Source: Odontesthes bonariensis (lineage: Eukaryota > Chordata > Actinopteri > Atheriniformes > Atherinopsidae). From it: 64,000 bases of DNA. The position numbers and the translations under genes are program-made. The stretch lies in NCBI RefSeq assembly GCF_027942865.1, contig NC_134525.1, positions 28,395,657 to 28,459,656 of the forward strand, read 5' to 3'. Every line of letters begins with the position of its first letter. Position 1 is the first letter of the stretch. The notes beneath the pieces are model-generated. The model was not told the origin of the DNA. It did not search any database and saw only the letters and a program-made list of their open reading frames with translations. Of this stretch, positions 10,792 through 21,390 are shown piece after piece.

Positions 10792-11214
10792 TGGAGAGAG
10801 ATTAGTCTCAAAACTACTGACAAATGTGAATGACAATCCACCAGTTCCACATACATCACGTATACGTTTCATTATTTACAAATAAATATATTTCATTTTG
10901 TGTCTCACAGTCTGCGTTTTATACAAATACTGTTAAATTCATTAATACTCATTTTGGTTTTTATATATACATCATGATGTGGATGTGAAAGTGAACGCAT
11001 TTGTTTCAAATTTTGTTGTATATATTTGTAAAATCAAAGTTACATTATTAGAATGTATTTATAAATTGTTGCATCTGCATTTGTGGATTAAGTCACAAGC
11101 CTGTTTTCTGTGCCGTATTTTTGTTAATTTTCTCTCGTGTTTTTTTGGATTTTGAGACTTTCCTTTCGCCTTTCTGCACCTGATCCACACACAAATGCAG
11201 CAGCCCATTCATAA

Positions 11215-11400
11215 ATGTGCCAAGCAAGCGAACGAGCTGCCGCTAGGGGCCGCTGTTGCTAAGTTTCACTGTGGTTGTGGATGGCGGTGCTCCTAGCCTC
11301 CAGATAACAGCCCTGCTGCCAGCAACAACCAGGCATCGCTCTAGGAGAGCGGCATGGCGGGTCAACCGGCGTCATCTTCAAATGGAAATTCATCTACAGT
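11215..11400 (+). other. Copied promoter plus first exon (present in both arms)
   Basis: A GC- and CpG-richer block in an AT-rich element. An ATG at about 11354 opens a 15-codon frame, MAGQPASSSNGNSST, that ends at a consensus donor (GTGAGT). The mirrored copy near 16800-16860 keeps the ATG, the reading frame and the donor, with at most a few substitutions. This is what a captured 5' end of a host gene (core promoter, start codon, first intron start) would look like. The donor gene is not recognised, and no other copy is in the window. Confidence 0.5.
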
Positions 11401-11605
11401 GAGTAAAAATATAAGGATCTGTGGTCATTAAAGTTGTGCAATAAACCACAGATTTTACCGTGAAAATTGTATAATATTTCAGTGAGCCTAATTGTTAGCT
11501 AACCCCATCGTTTAGCTAGCTAGTCATCACAGTGAAGACTACGACGCTGAAGTTGGCATCCGATTTGCCATCCTCCGATTCGAGAATTAAAGGGGTGGGC
11601 ATAAA

Positions 11606-12110
11606 GGGCCATTTCACTGCATTTTTTGCATTTTGATCGACCAAAATAAGGTCCTGTATGGAAACTACAATAGTTACACTGCTCAAATCTGGATGGAATT
11701 ATTCCAAAGAGGCTATAGATTCATTAAAACCTTGTTTGGGATTTGTGAAACCTTTTTCTGATTTGTGAAAATACAGAACAGGGCCATTTCACTGCATTTT
11801 TGGTATTCTGATCACCCTGAACTGGGTCCTGTATGGAAACTACATTACTTAGACTGCTCAAATCTGGATGGAATTATTCCAAAGAGGCTATAGATTCATT
11901 AAAACCTTGTTTGGGATTTGTGAAACCTTTTTCTGATTTGTGAAAATGCAGAACATGGCCATTTCACTGCATTTTTGGTATTCTGATCACCCTGAACTGG
12001 GTCCTGTATGGAAACTACATTACTTAGACTGCTCAAATCTGGATAGAATTATTCTAAAGAGGGTACAGAGTCTTTAAAACACATTTTATTATTTGGGAAA
12101 ACTTTATTTG
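11606..12110 (+). repeat. Three tandem 175-bp units (left arm)
   Basis: Units begin at about 11606, 11781 and 11956, each with GGCCATTTCACTGCATTTTT followed by a stretch including 'GGTCCTGTATGGAAACTAC' and ending 'TTTGTGAAA'. The third is incomplete. The same array occurs inverted in the right arm at about 16085-16590. Confidence 0.85.
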
Positions 12111-13027
12111 GTCATTGAAAATTCAAAAAGTTCCTCTGAGCTTTCTTTCTTCTTTTCATTTGGACCATCCAAAACCAGAACCTGTATGAAAAATAATTAA
12201 ATATGGGTTTAATCATTGTTCACATGATATAAATGATATCAAACACACTTTAGAATTTGTGAAACCTTTCTTTGTACCAAAATTCACAGAAGTCCTCGCC
12301 TCTCCATGTTCATTTTCATTTCCATGAGGATCTCTTGTCTTTCACTACATAGGAAAAATAAAAAGTTCATGCATTTTACATCACTAACTACTTACAAGAG
12401 TCTTCTTCACTTGTTGACTTTATTCTCATGTTCTTTTATCTAGAAACAATGACTTCTCTCACCTTTCTTCCATCTGCCCGTGGTCAACCTCTGCCACCGA
12501 TTCAATCACTTCCAGAGCCTTTATTGTTGCCTGCATCAGACATCCCATAGTCCAACCATTAATATGCCCTATTCTGTATTAGATGCTTTGATGAAATCTG
12601 CATCACAAATTTATTGCTGTCATCTCATTAATCTTTCCACTAACATGTGCTATCATTTCAGACCCTGCTTGTCTTCTCCTGCTCCCATCATAGTCATCTT
12701 ACCACCCATCTGAGTGCAGACAGGACCTTCTTCATCCCTTTATTAACACTATCTTAGATGTCTGTAAAACAACTGTTCAACATTGTTTTAGCATTGCAGC
12801 CCTTTAGCCTGTTTGTGAATGTGATAACCTGCCATTGTAATAATGAGATTAAAAACTGTCTATTTGGCTAAAGTTTGTTTCCAGTTGCCATTTTACAAGA
12901 CACGTCAAGAAAATAAAAATGTATTTTATTTGACGTATTTAATGCAAAATAATGGGTGGTTAAGACCAAAAGTAATCATTTGGTTGTGCTTACATGATTT
13001 AGAATACTGTACATGGACATGTGTATC

Positions 13028-13826
13028 TGTTAGGATGGCCATGTAGCAGCTGGATACGCAAGGTAGGAAGGCAGAGGTAGTGATGAACCAACCGGGTGTT
13101 TTATTCACCAACATTTACATCAATCATACACTTTAACATGGACACACACTGCGGACCAGGAGCACTGTGGTCCTAGCAGCATTAGTAGCAACAGGACCAA
13201 CTCTCTCACTGGTACAACTGGCAGCCTTATATCCTACTCTGGCTCCACCAACCAAACCCCTGGGGGATTCTGCTCCTCCCATTACACATCCCCATAACAA
13301 CAACACACAAAAACCTTAAAATACATTTACCCTCTATTATAAAATCAATCAATTATACTTCCTAGCATGTCTAAACAAAAGTACCAAATCTACCAAAGAC
13401 TTCCCCTAACTGATTCTGGTGCACTCAACCCTACACCAATCAGCACATGGTACGACCCGGAACCTTCAAATGCTGCAGACTGAATGTAGGGACTCTGGAG
13501 AAGAGACATAGGTGAATGACTTTACACACAAATTTCAGAATTCACAATTCCAAACAGCATAGTCGCCTCACAGTTTATCACATCCTTTAGCTACATGTAT
13601 CCTTATCACAGAGCATTTCAGGCTACTAACTGACTGGATGTTTCCCTTTACAGGCCTGGTCCCCCCTCACTCCCCGCTGAGGGCAACACAGGACCTGCAC
13701 ACCCACTTGTTGTTAATATACACATTCAATAAAACATTTGACAATTTATTTGTGCCACATTATTAAAAATACTACTCATGTGACCTCAAAGACCAAAAGT
13801 CAGTAATGAAGATTACCTTCATTACA
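13028..13826 (-). mobile_element. Solo LTR (799 bp) with 5-bp duplication
   Basis: The unit starts TGTTAGGATGG and ends TTCATTACA on the plus strand (TG...CA ends), and is flanked by GTATC on both sides (13023-13027 and 13827-13831). On the minus strand an AATAAA signal lies at about 13099-13106 within 'GTGAATAAAACACCC', as in the R region of an LTR. The LTR therefore reads right to left. No internal retroelement genes or second LTR are present, so it is a solo LTR left by recombination. Family (Gypsy-like or retrovirus-like) cannot be told from the LTR alone. Confidence 0.75.
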
Positions 13827-14199
13827 GTATCCCATTTTCCCGTTGTAATTTATTTTACTCTACTCTGGAGCCACGACAACACTACACATTTTTAACTGAC
13901 CAAACTACACACTGTACTATCTATATTACAACAACTTAACAAGAAGTTTATTTCTCACTGGCAACCACTTGAAGATATGAAGAAATAGTTTAACCCAAAA
14001 GACATCTTCAACATTCCAGAAAGACAATCTTGATTAAGTAAATGTTTTTCAACCTTACATTCACAAATTGTCTTGTCTGGTATAGGGTTAACTCTAACAG
14101 CAAAATGTAATGTTTAATATCCAATTCATCAGTGCACATAACACATAATGGCAAAATACTACGGGTTTGATAGACGATATAATTAGGAAGTTGTGGTAC

Positions 14200-14376
14200 A
14201 GTATCTAAGATAGTGTTAATAAAGGGATGAAGAAGGTCCTGTCTGCACTCAGATGGGAGGTAAGATGACTAGGATGGGAGCAGGAGAAGACAAGCAGGGT
14301 CTGAAATGATAGCACATGTTAGTGGAAAGATTAATGAGATGACAGCAATAAATTTGTGATGCAGATTTCATCAAAC
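14200..14376 (-). repeat. Third copy of an arm segment, in the element's centre
   Basis: Nearly identical to 15430-15605 in direct orientation, and to the inverted segment near 12590-12755 in the left arm. It lies between the solo LTR and the foldback element, and ends abruptly before 'CAGGGTGTATACAGG'. Confidence 0.85.
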
Positions 14377-14727
14377 AGGGTGTATACAGGTATAAACAAG
14401 TTAAATTTAAGACTTTTTAAGACCTTTTAATACCACTTCTAAATGAAATTTAAGACCAAACGTACGATGGAAATACCAAGTATTTCCAAGTAAACACACT
14501 GACAGTATGGTAAAATGACAAATGACGGTTGAGTTTAAGAACATCGACTAAATGTGTCATGCGAAAAGATCACAAAAATGTCATCACTGTCCTAAATTAA
14601 ATTTATTACAATATTTTCAGAACATTTAAGTCCCATGAACAAATGCTTATAAAATCAAGTAAATAAATATATAAAAAAAATATATACTGTTCCTTTAGAG
14701 CAAAAAGAAAAATACACAAATATTTAA

Positions 14728-15326
14728 AGTGATGGTTCGGAGTACATTCACCCTAGGGTCATTTGAACCGTGACATCCAGCCAAGAAGTCCACCCGAAGT
14801 TTTTCCGATATTGGCTGAACAGCCGAGTTACTGAGTTATCCCGAATAGCTTAGTACAAGCGCTAATGGACCCTGGCAGTATCTCCAAAATTACCACACTA
14901 AAATCACATGCCATGACACCAAACTTCTACAGTAGTACAAATATGGTCTGTACTCAATAAACGATGCATTTGGAAGTTTGAAAATAGTCCAGGAGTTTAT
15001 TATTATCAACACAAGCCTAATAGCTTCTCTGCTGCTAAAGCTGCGTCGACATCACTTCCTTGATCTGGGAGCTTCAATGTAAGATGAGGGTTGATCTACT
15101 ACTGTAGACAACAAAGTATATGCTATATTCTACATGAATTTTTATGTTGTAGAGTTGTGAATTTATTTTATCAATGGAGAAATTGAGCAGCCTTGCTTAG
15201 TTGTCTACAGTAGTAGATCAACCCTCATCTTACATTGAAGCTCCCAGATCAAGGAAGTGACGTCGATGCAGCTTTAGCAGCAGAGAAGCTATTAGGCTTG
15301 TGTTGATAATAATAAACTCCTGGACT
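14728..15326. mobile_element. TTAA-type foldback MITE, right end missing
   Basis: It follows TTAA at 14724-14727 and begins AGTGATGGTTCGGAGTA. Segments 14978-15110 and 15200-15326 are inverted copies of each other (for example 'GTCCAGGAGTTTATTATTA' against its complement at the inner edge of the right arm). The right terminus expected as the complement of the left end is not seen; the element stops where the long arm starts. Confidence 0.6.
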
Positions 15327-17402
15327 ATATAGACAGTTTTTAATCTCATTATTACAATGGCAGGTTATCACATTCACAAACAGGCTAAAGGGCTGCAATG
15401 CTAAAACAATGTTGAACAGTTGTTTTACAGACATCTAAGATAGTGTTAATAAAGGGATGAAGAAGGTCCTGTCTGCACTCAGATGGGAGGTAAGATGACT
15501 ATGATAGGAGCAGGAGAAGACAAGCAGGGTCTGAAATGATAGCACATGTTAGTGGAAAGATTAATGAGATGACAGCAATAAATTTGTGATGCAGATTTCA
15601 TCAAAGCATCTAATACAGAATAGGGCATATTAATGGTTGGACTATGGGATGTCTGATGCAGGCAACAATAAAGGCTCTGGAAGTGATTGAATCGGTGGCA
15701 GAGGTTGACCACGGGCAGATGGAAGAAAGGTGAGAGAAGTCATTGTTTCTAGATAAAAGAACATGAGAATAAAGTCAACAAGTGAAGAAGACTCTTGTAA
15801 GTAGTTAGTGATGTAAAATGCATGAACTTTTTATTTTTCCTATGTAGTGAAAGACAGGAGATCCTCATGGAAATTAAAATGAACATGGAGAGGCGAGGAC
15901 TTCTGTGAATTTTGGTACAAAGAAAGGTTTCACAAATTCTAAAGTGTGTTTGATATCATTTATATTATGTGATCAATGATTAAACCCATATTTAATTATT
16001 TTTCATACAGGTTCTGGTTTTGGATGGTCCAAATGAAAAGAAGAAAGAAAGCTCAGAGGAACTTTTTGAATTTTCAATGACCAAATAAAGTTTTCCCAAA
16101 TAATAAAATGTGTTTTAAAGACTCTGTACCCTCTTTAGAATAATTCTATCCAGATTTGAGCAGTCTAAGTAATGTAGTTTCCATACAGGACCCAGTTCAG
16201 GGTGATCAGAATACCAAAAATGCAGTGAAATGGCCATGTTCTGCATTTTCACAAATCAGAAAAAGGTTTCACAAATCCCAAACAAGGTTTTAATGAATCT
16301 ATAGCCTCTTTGGAATAATTCCATCCAGATTTGAGCAGTCTAAGTAATGTAGTTTCCATACAGGACCCAGTTCAGGGTGATCAGAATACCAAAAATGCAG
16401 TGAAATGGCCCTGTTCTGTATTTTCACAAATCAGAAAAAGGTTTCACAAATCCCAAACAAGGTTTTAATGAATCTATAGCCTCTTTGGAATAATTACATC
16501 CAGATTTGAGCAGTGTAACTATTGTAGTTTCCATACAGGACCTTGTTTTGGTCGATCAAAATGCAAAAAATGCAGTGAAATGGCCCTTTATGCCCACCCC
16601 TTTAATTCGCGAATCGGAGGATGGCGAATCGGATGCCAACTTCAGCGTCGTAGTCTTCACTGTGATGACTAGCTAGCTAAACGATGGGGTTAGCTAACAA
16701 TTAGGCTCACTGAAATATTATACAATTTTCACGGTAAAATCTGTGGTTTATTGCACAACTTTAATGACCACAGATCCTTATATTTTTACTCACTGTAGAC
16801 GAATTTCCATTTGAAGATGACGCCGGTTGACCCGCCATGCCGCTCTCCTGGAGCGATGCCTGGTTGTTGCTGGCAGCAGGGCTGTTATCTGGAAGCTAGG
16901 AGCACTGCCATCCACAACCACAGTGAAACTTAGCAACAGCGCCCCCTAGCGGCAGCTCGTTCTCTTGCTTGGCACATTTGTGAATGGGCTGCTGCATTTG
17001 TGTGTGGATCAGGTGCAGAAAGGCGAAAGGAAAGTCTCAAAATCCAAAAAAACACGAGAGAAAATTAACAAAAATACGGCACAGAAAACAGGCTTGTGAC
17101 TTAATCCACAAATGCAGATGCAACAATTTATAAATACATTCTAATGTTGGAACTTTGATTTTACAAATAAATGCAACAAAATTTGAAACAAATGCGTTCA
17201 CTTTCACATCCAAATCATGATGTATATATAAAAACCAAAATTAGTATTAATGAATTTAACAGTATTTGTATAAAACGCAGACAGTGAGACACAAAATGAA
17301 ATATATTTATTTGTAAATAATGAAACGTATTTGTGATGTATGTGGAACTGGTGGATTGTCATTTACACATTTGTCAGTAGTTTTGAGACTAATCTCTCTC
17401 CA
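15327..17402 (-). repeat. Right inverted arm of the 6.6-kb element
   Basis: Reverse complement of the left arm, including the promoter-like block (about 16785-16985), the tandem 175-bp units (about 16080-16600) and an identical 77-codon ORF shadow (15479-15712 versus 12480-12713). Confidence 0.85.
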
Positions 17403-17815
17403 CAGTATGTTCAGCGTCTCGCATTTTTCGTTTGATGATCATACTACAAAATAAAAGTCCATTTGTTTTAAATAATAGTACACTTCAGGTTGTGACGTGC
17501 TCATGAAGATTTTAAAAAGTAAGCCACATATTGTATAGAACAAAAATCGGTAAGAAAAAAAAGGGACAAATGATGAGTTCATGGCATTACACTCCCCAAG
17601 GTTGGTGTGAAATGAGCGTGAGGATGAGGTGAATAGCGCTGTAAAAATACTGATACCCAAAATACTATGAAAAAAATTGTTTTTAACTGTACAAATACTT
17701 TCAACAACAGCTAAATCAAAATCTTTAAATAAAATCTTAACAACCACGTTGTTATCATTACCTCTGACAAGAAGATAGGTTTGATTTGGTTTGTTTTTCA
17801 GTTTAGGATTTCCAA
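17403..17815. other. Short unique stretch between two repeats
   Basis: Flanks the 6.6-kb element and the L2 LINE. On the minus strand 'TTTATTTTGTAG' at about 17436-17447 could be a splice acceptor for the exon split at 10791. Otherwise nothing was recognised. Confidence 0.3.
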
Positions 17816-17859
17816 ACTTTCCGATTTCCGATCCTCCTTCCCTCACCTCCCAGCTGTCC

Positions 17860-19508
17860 ACACCACCCACACCTGTCGCCCTCCCACTCCTCCCTCCCTA
17901 CCACCTTCTCCCTCACCTCCCTCTCTGTCCCATTTCTCTCCCCTCTCTGCAGATGAGGTCCTTCACCTTGTAACATCCAGCCGCCCCACCACATGTTCCT
18001 TTGACCCAGTCCCTTCCCCTCTCCTTCATTCTGCTGCACCTGATCTTCTTCCTTACCTGACCCACCTCATTAACACATCTTTGACATCAGGCTCTTTTCC
18101 TTCTGCTTTCAGGACTGCCAGAGTCACTCCTCTTCTAAAGAAACCAGCTCTTGACCCTTCAGAGATCAAGAATTACAGACCGGTATCCCTTCTACCCTTT
18201 CTGTCCAAAACTCTTGAACGTGCTGTTTTTAAACAACTGTCCTGTTACCTCCACCAGAACAACCTCTTGGATCCCTACCAGTCCGGGTTCAAGGTGGGCC
18301 ACTCAACTGAGACGGCCCTCCTAGCAGTAACTGAGTCACTCGAAACTGCTCGAGCTAACTCTCTCTCCTCTGTCCTGATTCTCCTGGACCTTTCTGCAGC
18401 ATTTGACACAGTGAACCACGACATCCTTCTCTCTACCCTGGAGGGAATGGGGGTTTCGGGCTCTTTACTCTCCATGTTCTCATCCTACCTGACAGATCGC
18501 TTCTACCAGGTCACACTGAGAGGGTCTGTGTCGAAGCCACGTAGGCTCACCACCGGGGTTCCCCAAGGTTCGGTCCAGGGTCCTCTTCTTTTCTCCCTCT
18601 ACACATCATCTCTTGGTTCTGTCATCCACTCCCATAACTTTTCCTACCACTGCTATGCAGACGACACCCAGCTGATTCTGTCTTTTCCCCCTTCTGACAC
18701 CCAAGTGGAAGCATGCATTGCTACGTGCCTGGCAGACATCTCGGGGTGGATGTCGATGCACCACCTTAAGCTCAACCTGGACAAGACTGAGCTGGTGTTT
18801 CTCCCGGGGAAGGGCTGCCCGTTCCGTGATCTGGCCATCACCATGGATGACTCTGTGGTGACATCAACCCGGACCGCGAGGAATCTGGGTGTGACCCTGG
18901 ACGACGAACTGTCGTTCTCGCCAAACATCGCATCAGTGACCCGTTCCTGCCGATTCCTCCTCTACAACATCCGGAGGATTCGCCCCTTCCTCACCGACAA
19001 GGCAGCACAGGTGCTCATCCAGGCTCTTGTCATCTCCCGCCTGGACTACTGCAACTCCCTCCTTGCTGGCGCCCCGGCTTCTGCCATCAGACCTCTGGAG
19101 CTGGTTCAGAAAGCTGCTGCTCGTCTGGTGTTCAACCTCCCCAAGTTCTCCCACACCACTCCCCTTCTCCACTCTCTACACTGGGTCCCTGTAGCTGCTC
19201 GCATCCAGTTTAAGACTCTGGTGCTGGCCCACAGGGTAGTGGAAGGAACAGCTCCTTCATACCTCCAGGCTATGGTCAAGCCCTACACCCCCGCCCGACC
19301 ACTTCGCTCTGCGGCCACCAGGCGCCTGGCTGCCCCGTCACTCAGGGGTCCCTGCGCACGATCGACACGGTCACGGCTTTTCTCTGTTCTGGCACCCCGA
19401 TGGTGGAACGATCTCCCGACTGATATCAGGACAGCTGAGTCGCTGCCCATCTTTCGCCGCAGGCTGAAAACCCACCTCTTCAGGAAAAACTACCCTGCTC
19501 CGTCCTAG
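17860..19508 (+). CDS. LINE reverse transcriptase ORF (5'-incomplete)
   Basis: This is the C-terminal part of an L2-type ORF2 protein, which copies LINE RNA at a nicked target site. About 550 codons are open. From the N-terminal side they hold a proline-rich linker, the RT fingers and palm with motifs A (AAFDTVNHD), B (GVPQGS) and C (YADD), then the thumb and a C-terminal domain ending 'RLKTHLFRKNYPAPS'. The apurinic-type endonuclease that should precede it is absent because of 5' truncation, and there is no promoter or true start codon, so it should not make an active element alone. It is not a host gene. Confidence 0.85.
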
Positions 19509-19570
19509 TTCCTTACGCACTTATTGTTTCCTCCACCACTGGCACCCTCTATATTTTCATTACCCCCTAC

Positions 19571-19745
19571 CCGAACCAGGGTTTGAATCCCATTCCTGCT
19601 TTTCTTACCTCTTTTATTTCTTCCCCTACCCGAACCAGGGTTTGCATCCCATTCCTGCTTTTCTTACCTCTTTTATTTCTTCCCCTACCCGAACCAGGGT
19701 TTGCATCCCCACCCCGCTGTGACTGGTGTGCAGTTGGTGAGAGGC
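19571..19745 (+). repeat. 59-bp tandem repeat in the LINE 3' UTR
   Basis: The phrase CCGAACCAGGGTTTG recurs at 19571, 19630 and 19689, with near-identical sequence between, giving a 59-bp period and about 2.7 units. Confidence 0.9.
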
Positions 19746-19934
19746 TGAGGTATCTGACTTATCGCACTTACTCTAGCACTAGTTTTGCTCTTAGCTGTTT
19801 GGTATTGGAAGGAAATGCACTTATGATTTCTTGTGACCTGAAGTTCTTTTGCCTACCGATGTTGAACGCACTTATTGTAAGTCGCTTTGGTTAAAAGCGT
19901 CTGCAAAATGACCGTAATGTAATGTAATGTAATG

Positions 19935-20560
19935 TCCAAACAAGTTTAGGACATAGGCTAAGGATTAGCCAATATTTTTTTCCCAGCCTTGGCAAGGGTA
20001 CTCTGACTGCCCTTATTCAACATTTCCAGAAAATATCTAGCTGGTATTTTTTTGCTTAAGAAATAACTTGGCTACAGGATTGCTAAAGGTGCATTCACCT
20101 AGTGGCTTAAATGTAACCAAGTCAACTGGTTGGTGTTTAATCCAGCAAAGCTACAACACTTGTAACATTAAGCAGACATTAACAGGCTAGTCCAGTCCTA
20201 ACTTTTCCTTCACAACTGTTCAGGTGTCCTTTGCATGTCCGAAGAGAGGTGTACCTCTCTTCGGACATGTAAAGCATCCCAATGTGCAAAGCTCTATCTG
20301 TCTTTCTTTTGAACTGTCTTACCAGTTTTACCTGTCTTATCTGTTTTAAACTCTTGGGAGTAAATGGAGCAACTGACTCAAAAATGTCCAACATCACTGG
20401 CATTTTTTTAACCCCACAACCTTTATTTTATTTCATTTTAACAAAACTGTTTCACACGGTAGCTCAGGTCCACGTGTTAATTTTATGATGTTTTATATTC
20501 TTAGCTAATATTAGTTAAGTTTACATAATGATGATATGTAAGTATCCTCACAACCTCTTC
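19935..20560. other. Unique stretch with a 36-bp near-perfect palindrome
   Basis: No gene was recognised. A hairpin-forming palindrome at 20234-20269 has 17-base arms (CATGTCCGAAGAGAGGT and its exact complement) around a GT spacer. Confidence 0.6.
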
Positions 20561-20807
20561 TTACTGAGGATCTGAGGACGCTTTGCTGTGACGCTTTGCT
20601 GTGATGCTTTGCTTTGCGATAAGACGTATTGCATCACTTCCTGTTACCTTGCTTGTGTACTGTGGAATTTCTTGCTCCTCTTGGACTATAATTTACACAA
20701 TTTTGCATAGTTAACTCTATAGCTTACCGTTCTGTTCTAACACACTCCTACAGCTCTTTAATCTTTATTCTCACTTTTTAGCGGTGTGTCTGGCTCTCTA
20801 GCTTAGC

Positions 20808-21390
20808 ATGGCTACCAGTTCTCTCCCTCCATCTCCTGCTTTCACCTGCTCTGTGTGTCAGATGTTTAGTTACTCCTCTGCCTCCTTTAGCGATAATGGT
20901 ACATGTAACAAATGTAGTGTTTTTGTAGTTTTGGAGGTGAGGTTATCTGAATTGAAAGCTCGGCTCTGCACTGTTGAAAATCAACCAGGTCCCTTTAGCC
21001 AGTGCGGAGCCACATAGCGTAGCTAGCTTCATTAGCCACCCCCAAGCAGTACCCGAGCAGCCGGGATCACAGGGTGGCTGGGTGACTGTGGCATTAGAGA
21101 CACCAGCGACCATAGTCAAATGCATTCCAGGGGCCAGAGCGGGCGACGTAGAATCCTATTTAAAACTGCTGGCTAAGGATAAACGTAAATATGGTAAAAT
21201 AGTTATTCACGTCGGCGTGAATGACACCCGGTTACGCCAATTTGAGGTCAATAAAATTAATGTTGCATCGGTGTATAATTTTGCCAAAACAATGTCAGAC
21301 TCCGTAGTTTTCTCTGGACCCCTGCCAAATCTGACCAGTGATGACATGTTTAGCCGCATGTCCTCCTTCAATCGCTGGTTGTCTAGATGA
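20808..21390 (+). pseudogene. LINE ORF1 remnant (esterase-type)
   Basis: The first frame opens with 'MATSSLPPSPAFTCSVCQMF' and cysteine pairs that could form a zinc-binding motif (residues about 15-36), then a leucine-rich heptad region. A +1 shift at about 20975-21017 leads into a second frame whose C-terminal half (about 21190-21390) has the 'GVND' block of SGNH hydrolases seen in ORF1 of CR1/L2 LINEs, where it is thought to aid membrane or RNP handling. The frameshift breaks the gene. Confidence 0.6.

Larger units (their letters stand above)
10792..12868 (+). repeat. Left inverted arm of the 6.6-kb element
   Basis: Pairs with 15327-17402. The match can be followed from TGGAGAGAG at the outer end to AAAAACTGTCTAT at the inner end. 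Both arms are close to 2,077 bases, so few indels separate them. Confidence 0.85.
10792..17402. mobile_element. 6.6-kb element with about 2.08-kb inverted arms
   Basis: The left arm (10792 to about 12868) reappears as its reverse complement at about 15327-17402, with only scattered differences over roughly 2.08 kb. The outer ends read TGGAGAGAGATTAGTCTC and, at the right, GAGACTAATCTCTCTCCA. A perfect 5-bp repeat CAGTA flanks the whole unit (10787-10791 and 17403-17407). The arms hold a CpG-containing promoter-like block with an ATG exon and donor, three 175-bp tandem units, and mirrored short ORFs. The centre holds a solo LTR, a third copy of an arm segment and a foldback element. No transposase was found. 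TG/CA ends with a 5-bp duplication do not fit the common fish DNA families, so its class is unknown. Confidence 0.85.
17815..19935 (+). mobile_element. L2-clade LINE, 5'-truncated copy with open RT
   Basis: An uninterrupted reading frame runs to a stop at 19506-19508, through a full reverse transcriptase: 'NYRPVSLLPFLSKTLE', 'LDLSAAFDTVNHD', 'TGVPQGSVQGPLLFSLY', the catalytic 'CYADDTQL', and the C-terminal 'RLDYCNSLLAG' region. The LGPLLF consensus has Q for L. The 3' untranslated part contains a 59-bp tandem repeat and ends in an AATGT microsatellite after 'AAGTCGCTTTGG', the 3' end shared by many fish L2 LINEs and SINEs. The endonuclease and ORF1 are missing. The open frame shows it is young compared with the other LINEs here. 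Confidence 0.9.

Noticed and set aside
12480..12713. Identical 77-codon ORFs at 12480-12713 (plus) and 15479-15712 (minus) as a duplicated gene
   Set aside because: They are mirror images produced by the inverted arms; no protein motif, splice context or codon pattern supports coding.
19910..19935. CRISPR-like or satellite array from short repeats (AATGT, GAATT, ATGG tails)
   Set aside because: These are short microsatellite tails at LINE 3' ends, with no spacers.
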